Positions 5,707 through 10,178 of a stretch of DNA of 10,178 nucleotides are shown piece by piece (positions within the stretch are counted from its first letter, which is position 1; every line of letters starts with the position of its first letter). Origin of the DNA: DALYLB01 sp046154695. GTDB taxonomy: Bacteria > Acidobacteriota > Blastocatellia > RBC074. The stretch lies in NCBI GenBank assembly GCA_046154695.1, contig JBJXFI010000118.1, positions 1-10,178 on the forward strand, in the 5' to 3' direction. The position numbers and the translations under genes are program-made. The notes beneath the pieces are model-generated. The model made no database searches, was not told where the DNA came from, and worked only from the letters and a program-made list of their open reading frames with translations.

Positions 5707-8700
5707 TTATTGCCGCGTGATGACTTCATCGAGATTGAGAATCAGGCTCGCGGTGACGGCATATGCCGCGAGCTCGGCCGCATCGAGCTGATTGTTATTC
5801 CTCTTCTCGCCGGTCGTCAACAGGCGGGCGGCCTCCCCCGGATTGGCATGGAAGAATGCCCGCTGTTTTTCGAGGCCGGCAAGCAGCACGCCGACTTCAT
5901 TCTCCAAGGGCATACGCGAAGCCGCGCGGCGAAAGGCCCAGGCGACGCGCTGCGCGGGCGATGCGCCGCCTTCGGTCAACATGCGCTCCGCGAGGATGCG
6001 GGCGGCTTCGACGTAGGTTACGTCGTTCATCAGGTTGAGCGACTGCATCGGGGTATTGGTTCGCGTTTCGCGCACGGTGCAGAACTCACGCGCGGATGCG
6101 TCGAAGACCTGCATCGTCGGCGAGAGGATCGTGCGCTTCCAGAACGTATAGAGGCTGCGCCGCCACAGCCCGTCGCCCTGGGCCCGGTCATAGCCCGTCA
6201 GGCCGGAGAATGCCATGTCCTTGTAAAGGCCGTCGGGCTGGTAAGGCTTGACCGAAGGGCCGCCCAGCTTCTCCACGAGCAGGCCGGAGACGAAGAGCGC
6301 CTGATCGCGGATCGTCTCGGCCGTCAGGCGGAACCGGGACGCCCGCGCCATCAGCCGGTTCTCGGGGTCGCGCTGGAGGGCGTGCGGCGTGAGTTTCGAG
6401 GACTGGCGATAAGTCGCGCTCATCACGATGGTCTTTAGCAGGGCCTTGATATCCCAACGATGAATGCGGAGGGATGAAGGATGAATGTTCTTTCCCGCAT
6501 TCATCCTTCCTCGTTCATCATTCATCGTTCCATCGCGAAATGCGACCGCCAGCCAGTCGAGCAGTTCCGGATGGGACGGAGACTCTCCCTGGACGCCGAA
6601 ATCCTCGCTCGTCCTGACGAGGCCGATTCCGAAGAGCATCTGCCAGAGGCGGTTGACCGTGACTCGGGCGGTCAGCGGATGATCGCGGCTGACCAGCCAC
6701 CGGGCGAAGCCGAGACGATTGTTCGGCGCCCCCGTCGGCATCGGCGGGAAGAGGGCCGGGACGCCCCGCTCGACGCGCTCGCCGGGCGCGTCGTAAGCGC
6801 CGCGCCTAAGCAGATAGGCGGGGCGCGGCTCAGGAAGCTCTTCCATGACCATCAGGGTGGGGATCGTGTCGTCGAACGCCAGCCGCCCGCGCGAGAGCTC
6901 GAAGCGTTCCCGGTGCGCCCGCTTCAACTCATCGGGCGCCGCCTCGTGGAGAAACGCAAAGTGGAGCTTCGCGGCCTGCGTGCGCGCGCGGCGCGCGGGC
7001 TCGATCGCGGAGATCGCCTCCAGCGAATCGGCGCAGGCGAGAATCTCGGCCTCTTCGGGCGCAAGGGCCCGGCTGTAAAGGCGCACTTCGTCGATTCCGC
7101 CCTTGAAGCGATAGGCGGGGCCGCCGCCCGCGCCGATCTTCAATGTATTCTTCGTGCCGCCGAAGAGCAGAAAGAAGTTTCGCTGGTTAAAGCGGAGCCG
7201 CTGCTGCCGGCCGTTAAGATAGATTCGTATGCGATCGTCCCAGGCTTGCGTTCCGTCAAAGACGACCGTGACCTGATGCCATTGCCGCAGCGGCACGGGC
7301 GATTCGGTCTCGACCCGCAGCGTATCCTCGCCCCAGCGAAAGACCATGTTGAAATGAATCTTTCCGTTGATGAAATAGAGGCCGTATCCGTCCGCGCGGG
7401 GCACATTGTTCTCGACTTCGGCCGGATTGTCGCTGACCTTGGTGATGATCGAGCCGCTCTGCTCCGTTTCGGGATAGACCCAGGCCGCGATCGTAAACCG
7501 CTCGCGATAATCCTTGGAGGTCGATTTGTACCGGAAATCGGCGTGGATGCCCGCGTCGAACCAGGTCGTTCCGTCGAATGCCGCGGCCTGTCCCGTCGGT
7601 CCATCGATGTATCGCGGCGCTCCGTCCCTGAATCCGGCCGGGTACTGAACAGGAACATCCTCCGGCCGTTTGTCATACTGATCGTGATAGGGCCGTTCGG
7701 ACTTGTTGAAGCGCGGCTGGCCGCCCTCATCCATATCGAGGCCGACGATGAGGCTGTCCTCGGGGAACCAGTGGCGCCGCGCGCGGCGATCGGCTCCGGC
7801 GAGAAGCGAGGCTTCCCAGGCCCGTTCCTGCGCGCCGGCTCGCTTCTCCAGGGAGGCGATCTTTCGCTCGACCACGGCGATCTCGCGGTCGAATCCATCC
7901 AGGCGGGCCTGCTCCTCGGCGGTCGGCGCTTTTATCCACGGCGGTGAGTTTCCGTAATCGAAGGAATGCCCGTCCTCGGGTATGCTGTTGAAATAGGCGG
8001 AGAGCTGATAGTACTCCTTCTGCGTGAAGGGATCGTACTTGTGATTGTGGCAGCGGGCGCAGCCCATCGTGACGCCCATAAAGACCGTCGAGGTCGTATC
8101 CACGCGATCGACGACATATTCGTTGCGATACTCCTCGGGAACGATCCCGCCCTCGGCGTTGATCCGGTGGTTGCGGTTGAAGGCGGTCGCCACGCGCTGA
8201 TCGAGCCGGGCATTCGGCAGCAGGTCGCCCGCGAGCTGCTCGATCGTAAATTGGTCGAAGGGCAGGTTGCGGTTGAAGGCGGCGATCACCCAGTCGCGCC
8301 ACTGCCACGCGAAGCGGTCGCCGTCGATCTGATAGCCGTTGGTGTCGGCGTATCGCGCGGCATCGAGCCAGCGGGCGGCCATTCGCTCGCCGTATCGCGG
8401 GCTGTCGAGCAGCCGATCCACGACCTTCTCATAAGCATTCGGATATGGGTCGGCGAGAAAGGCGTCGACCTCGGCGGCGGTCGGGGGCAGTCCGGTCAGA
8501 TCGAGCGAGACCCGGCGCAGCAGCGTCGCGCGATCGGCCTCGGGCGAAGGCGAGAGCCCCTCGCGCTCCAGGCGCTCCAGGACGAAGTAGTCGATCTCGT
8601 TCCTCGGCCATGCCCGGTCGCGAAGCGCGGGAAGCGCGGGAAGCGCGGGCGCCAGATACGCCCAGTGCGACTGCCAATTCGCGCCCTGCCTCACCCATTC

Positions 8701-9087
8701 GATAAGCGTTTCGATCTCTTGCGGGGTAAGCTTGTGCGCGGAATAACTCGGCGGCATCCGCATCGCCTCGTCTTCGGCCGTGATGCGGCGCACCAGCTCG
8801 CTTCGCGCCGGGTCGCCCGCGACGATCGCGCGCCGCCCCTCGCCGAGATCCGCCGCCGCCGCCGCCTCGCTATCGAGCCGCAGCCGGATCTTTTTCGCCG
8901 GCGCGTCGGGCCCGTGACAGACCCAGCACTTGTCGGCCAGGATCGGGCGAATCTCGCGGTTGAATTCGATCCGCCGCTGCGCCGCCGGCCGGCCGGCGAT
9001 CGAATACGCTGCGCCGCCGAGCAACAATAGAAACAACACGACTCTCGATTTCAGACGCTCTCTCGAACGGCTCGCGGACTGGACCAT
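5707..9087 (-). CDS. PSCyt1/DUF1549/LamG/DUF1553 giant cytochrome-like envelope protein
   Basis: The 1126-residue product starts with a signal or anchor segment (about 15-32). Next is a cytochrome c-like PSCyt1 domain with the haem motif C54-W-V-C57-H58 and a probable axial ligand Met111 in MRMPP. DUF1549 spans about 163-375, including a second C343-A-R-C346-H347 motif conserved in that family. A charged, probably coiled-coil segment (about 388-428) and a LamG/concanavalin-type jellyroll (about 500-672), often a carbohydrate-binding fold, follow. DUF1553 runs from about 789 to the C-terminus. Such proteins are abundant in Planctomycetota, Verrucomicrobiota and some Acidobacteriota, nearly always beside DUF1501 genes. 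A role in polysaccharide handling coupled to electron transfer is suggested but unproven. Oddity: residues 854-877 are an extra 24-residue stretch encoded by a palindromic repeat, between FRDG and WDIKALL, motifs normally adjacent. GGAG eight bases before the ATG supports the start. The downstream partner begins 13 bp after the stop. Confidence 0.93.
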   Translation of the reverse strand: MVQSASRSRERLKSRVVLFLLLLGGAAYSIAGRPAAQRRIEFNREIRPILADKCWVCHGPDAPAKKIRLRLDSEAAAAADLGEGRRAIVAGDPARSELVRRITAEDEAMRMPPSYSAHKLTPQEIETLIEWVRQGANWQSHWAYLAPALPALPALRDRAWPRNEIDYFVLERLEREGLSPSPEADRATLLRRVSLDLTGLPPTAAEVDAFLADPYPNAYEKVVDRLLDSPRYGERMAARWLDAARYADTNGYQIDGDRFAWQWRDWVIAAFNRNLPFDQFTIEQLAGDLLPNARLDQRVATAFNRNHRINAEGGIVPEEYRNEYVVDRVDTTSTVFMGVTMGCARCHNHKYDPFTQKEYYQLSAYFNSIPEDGHSFDYGNSPPWIKAPTAEEQARLDGFDREIAVVERKIASLEKRAGAQERAWEASLLAGADRRARRHWFPEDSLIVGLDMDEGGQPRFNKSERPYHDQYDKRPEDVPVQYPAGFRDGAPRYIDGPTGQAAAFDGTTWFDAGIHADFRYKSTSKDYRERFTIAAWVYPETEQSGSIITKVSDNPAEVENNVPRADGYGLYFINGKIHFNMVFRWGEDTLRVETESPVPLRQWHQVTVVFDGTQAWDDRIRIYLNGRQQRLRFNQRNFFLLFGGTKNTLKIGAGGGPAYRFKGGIDEVRLYSRALAPEEAEILACADSLEAISAIEPARRARTQAAKLHFAFLHEAAPDELKRAHRERFELSRGRLAFDDTIPTLMVMEELPEPRPAYLLRRGAYDAPGERVERGVPALFPPMPTGAPNNRLGFARWLVSRDHPLTARVTVNRLWQMLFGIGLVRTSEDFGVQGESPSHPELLDWLAVAFRDGTMNDERGRMNAGKNIHPSSLRIHRWDIKALLKTIVMSATYRQSSKLTPHALQRDPENRLMARASRFRLTAETIRDQALFVSGLLVEKLGGPSVKPYQPDGLYKDMAFSGLTGYDRAQGDGLWRRSLYTFWKRTILSPTMQVFDASAREFCTVRETRTNTPMQSLNLMNDVTYVEAARILAERMLTEGGASPAQRVAWAFRRAASRMPLENEVGVLLAGLEKQRAFFHANPGEAARLLTTGEKRNNNQLDAAELAAYAVTASLILNLDEVITRQ
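6456..6529. repeat. 74-bp palindromic repeat inserted in frame within the DUF1553 coding sequence
   Basis: Outer arms AACGATGAATG (6456-6466) and CATTCATCGTT (6519-6529) are perfect inverse complements. So are inner arms AAGGATGAATG (6477-6487) and CATTCATCCTT (6498-6508), around a 10-nt loop. The 10-bp stretches between the arms are only half complementary. On the minus strand each half is a degenerate tandem of roughly 10-bp units containing GATGAATG. In the DUF1553 frame it encodes 24 residues (854-877) starting TMNDERGRMN and including IHPSSLRIH. Such MNDE.../IHPSS-type peptides are, to my recollection, typical translations of intergenic repeats in several environmental phyla. Deleting 72 nt (6457-6528) leaves codons for R-D-G-W-D-I, the normal family junction. 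It is therefore best read as a small repeat element accepted as coding sequence. Confidence 0.85.
8622..8648 (-). repeat. Three tandem copies of a 9-bp unit in the DUF1553 gene (PAL tripeptide)
   Basis: GAAGCGCGG occurs three times head to tail at 8622-8630, 8631-8639 and 8640-8648. On the coding strand it yields Pro-Ala-Leu repeats in the linker between the cytochrome-like domain and DUF1549. The period is a multiple of three, so copy-number change would not break the frame. It is probably replication slippage in a flexible linker. Confidence 0.75.
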
Positions 9088-9135
9088 CGTCGATTCTCCG
9101 GGGCGGATTCTTTATGGGAATAGAGACTGCCCGGG

Positions 9136-9164
9136 AGTGTACCCGTTTCCACGCTGTCTGAAAA
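9136..9164 (-). promoter_or_regulatory. Weak candidate promoter for the DUF1553-DUF1501 operon
   Basis: Minus-strand TTTTCA (9164-9159) and TACACT (9141-9136) are 17 nt apart, each four of six matches to consensus. They lie in the 141-bp gap between cysH and the DUF1553 gene. No terminator is seen after cysH, so read-through from cysH is the alternative. Confidence 0.25.
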
Positions 9165-9228
9165 TAGTTCGATCCGCATATTTTGAAGGCCCCGGCCCGA
9201 ATCCTCCGCCGCGAAAACACGAGTTCCA

Positions 9229-9936
9229 TCACAGGTGGATTCCGCACTCCTGCTTCCTGGCGCCGTCCCAGCGCCCGCTGCGCTCATGCGCGCCGGCCGC
9301 GACTCTGCGCGTGCACGGCTGGCAGCCGATGCTCGTGTACCCCTCGTCATAGAGCCGGTTGTAGGGGAGTCGGTGTTTCAGGATATATTCCCAGACGCGC
9401 GCCCGCGTCCAGCCCGCCAGCGGATGCAGTTTGACCATTGCGTGCCGGGCGTTCCATTCGACGACCTTGATATTCGCACGGGTCGGCGACTGGTCGCGGC
9501 GCAGGGCGGCGATCCACGCGCCGTATCCGATCAGCGCCCACCGCAACGGCTCGACCTTGCGAATGCCGCAGCAGAGATCGGAGTCGCGCTCATAGAGGCG
9601 CTCGCCGTGAATAGCGGCCTGCTCTTCCACGCTCAACGCCGCTTTCGCCTCGATGATATTCAGGTTGTACCGGGCCCCCATCTGCTCCTTCAATTCGTCG
9701 GTGGCCTTGAACTGGAACCCGGTGCTCAGGTAGACGATCGACGTTCGCGGGGCGACGCGCGCCAGATGATCCAGCAGCACGACGCCCTCCGCGCCGAAAT
9801 TCGAGGTCATGACCAGGCGCGGCGCAAACCGCTCCGCCGCCCATTCCAGCACTTCTTCGACATCGGCTCTCTCGAATCGCTCCGCCCATGTGTCGATTTC
9901 ATGCTCCGGGATCGCCCGCTGTTTCATTGCAATCAT
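9229..9936 (-). CDS. cysH: Phosphoadenylyl/adenylyl-sulfate reductase, iron-sulfur type
   Basis: The 235-residue product reduces activated sulfate (APS or PAPS) to sulfite with electrons from thioredoxin or a similar donor, a cytoplasmic step of assimilatory sulfate reduction. The PP-loop-type nucleotide-binding segment is near residues 42-51 (VMTSNFGAEG), with the family motif YLSTGFQF at 69-76. The four cluster cysteines are visible as Cys122-Cys123 (LCCGIRKVEPL) and Cys205/Cys208 (GCQPC). They bind a [4Fe-4S] cluster in the APS-reductase-type CysH of many bacteria and are absent from the enterobacterial PAPS-only enzyme. The C-terminal ECGIHL holds the catalytic Cys231. Length is normal. 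The ATG at 9936 follows GGGGGAAACG; an in-frame ATG at 9927 is a less favoured alternative. No other sulfate-assimilation gene lies in the window. Preference for APS over PAPS is inferred from the cysteine pattern. Confidence 0.95.
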   Translation of the reverse strand: MIAMKQRAIPEHEIDTWAERFERADVEEVLEWAAERFAPRLVMTSNFGAEGVVLLDHLARVAPRTSIVYLSTGFQFKATDELKEQMGARYNLNIIEAKAALSVEEQAAIHGERLYERDSDLCCGIRKVEPLRWALIGYGAWIAALRRDQSPTRANIKVVEWNARHAMVKLHPLAGWTRARVWEYILKHRLPYNRLYDEGYTSIGCQPCTRRVAAGAHERSGRWDGARKQECGIHL

Positions 9937-9960
9937 CGTTTCCCCCAGATAAAAATCTCA

Positions 9961-9990
9961 TCCCCGAAGGGGCACGAAGTGGCACGAAGG
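9961..9990. repeat. Three-unit 10-bp tandem repeat upstream of cysH
   Basis: The units TCCCCGAAGG, GGCACGAAGT and GGCACGAAGG run head to tail, the last two differing at one base. The repeat sits 25 bp upstream of the cysH start codon, so it is probably within its leader or promoter. The first unit also forms CCCCTTCGGGG on the minus strand, which in RNA is a C(UUCG)G-capped hairpin. CACGAAGG-type repeats are, as I recall, common intergenic repeats in several environmental phyla. Confidence 0.65.
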
Positions 9991-10037
9991 ATTGGCCTAC
10001 AGCGGTTTTCACTTGCGTGCGACCCGACCCGCCATCG

Positions 10038-10144
10038 AGAAGAGGAGGGAGAACGGAACAGGCGGAAATAACGGAACAAACGGAGCCCCGGATTGTTTGG
10101 TTTCGTTGATTCCGTTATTTCCGCCTGTTCCGTTTTCCTCTTCT
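10038..10144. repeat. Long palindrome made of mirrored 9-bp tandem units
   Basis: The core arms are a perfect 25-bp inverted repeat (10052-10076 with 10110-10134). The stem continues inward with one bulge per side (10077-10084 with 10102-10108). Outward, AGAAGAGG (10038-10045) pairs with CCTCTTCT (10137-10144). Each arm is itself a tandem of 9-bp units: CGGAACAGG, CGGAAATAA, CGGAACAAA, CGGAGCCCC at 10054-10089, repeated in reverse on the other arm. Both strands can be read as Thr-Glu-x / Ala-Glu-x tripeptide repeats, but no ribosome site or gene context supports coding. It resembles a small MITE-like or REP-like intergenic element. No transposase is nearby. Confidence 0.85.
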
Positions 10145-10178
10145 GAATCACGCAGACAGGGCGCATGCATATGCAAGC

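Noticed and set aside
4101..5720. 539-codon plus-strand open frame opposite the DUF1501 gene
   Set aside because: It is a shadow of a clearly recognised DUF1501 gene. It has no ribosome site and a low-complexity, Arg/Ala-rich translation.
5691..5729. Upstream ATG at 5729 as the DUF1501 start
   Set aside because: It adds 12 residues before the Tat signal, overlaps the DUF1553 stop and lacks a Shine-Dalgarno sequence. The ATG at 5693 has AGAGGG at good spacing.
6481..9030. Long plus-strand open frames (488 and 354 codons) opposite the DUF1553 gene
   Set aside because: The opposite strand carries an uninterrupted 1126-residue protein with several known domains. The plus-strand translations match nothing recognisable. 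The first starts inside the palindromic repeat, which reads as IHPSS-type peptide on this strand too.
9937..9960. Riboswitch (for example SAM-type) in the cysH leader
   Set aside because: Only about 25 bp separate the repeat from the start codon. No conserved aptamer motifs are seen, just a short AGAT/ATCT dyad.
9961..10144. CRISPR-like array
   Set aside because: The units are 9-10 bp with no unique spacers and there are no cas genes; the structure is a tandem repeat plus a palindrome.
10038..10144. Intrinsic terminator
   Set aside because: The stem is far longer than a terminator's, only a TTTT run follows on the plus strand, and no plus-strand gene precedes it in the window.
9933..10166. 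Small open frames across the terminal palindrome (77 codons minus, 73 plus) with Thr-Glu-x repeats
   Set aside because: The tripeptide repeats follow from the 9-bp DNA repeats on both strands. No ribosome site or gene context supports translation.
1..10178. tRNA or rRNA genes
   Set aside because: No tRNA-like cloverleaf pattern or rRNA core sequence was recognised by eye on either strand.

Overview
The window is chromosomal DNA from a high-GC bacterium with seven complete protein genes, six on the minus strand and one on the plus strand. The gene set points to a soil or freshwater member of Acidobacteriota or the Planctomycetota/Verrucomicrobiota group. The clues are a paired DUF1549/DUF1553 cytochrome-type giant protein and DUF1501 Tat protein, an NxxGxxAF repeat secretory protein, a small secreted protein with a BamE-like 'GIKLGM..EEV' motif, and short-period palindromic repeats. 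I lean to Acidobacteriota. This is inferred from gene content only; there is no rRNA or other marker gene here.

Layout, left to right. 1-224: downstream region with a strong rho-independent terminator. 225-1637 (-): secreted NxxGxxAF seven-repeat protein with its own extended -10 promoter. 1878-2489 (-): probable thioredoxin-like TlpA/ResA-type lipoprotein. 2490-2648: compact divergent promoter region in which the two -35 boxes overlap. 2649-3428 (+): FabG-like short-chain dehydrogenase. 3456-3956 (-): small secreted BamE-like protein, tail-to-tail with the dehydrogenase. 3957-4241: 285-bp gene-free stretch. 4242-5693 (-): DUF1501 Tat-exported protein. 5707-9087 (-): 1126-residue PSCyt1/DUF1549/LamG/DUF1553 protein, 13 bp upstream of DUF1501 and surely its operon partner. 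9229-9936 (-): cysH, an iron-sulfur-type APS/PAPS reductase. 9937-10178: gene-free DNA packed with two kinds of short-period repeats.

The DUF1553-DUF1501 pair is a recognised but biochemically uncharacterised envelope/periplasmic module. It combines a haem-binding cytochrome-like domain and a carbohydrate-binding-like jellyroll with a sulfatase-like partner. cysH belongs to assimilatory sulfate reduction and has no sulfur-pathway neighbour here. The other genes look like independent units.

The most notable observation is a 72-nt palindromic repeat (palindrome 6456-6529) inside the DUF1553 coding sequence. It adds exactly 24 in-frame residues (854-877) between two normally adjacent family motifs, and removing 72 nt restores the expected R-D-G-W-D-I junction. 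A second, larger palindrome (10038-10144) is built of mirrored 9-bp tandem units, and a 10-bp tandem repeat lies at 9961-9990. Together they suggest a genome populated by small, non-autonomous, short-period palindromic elements, one of which has been tolerated as protein sequence.
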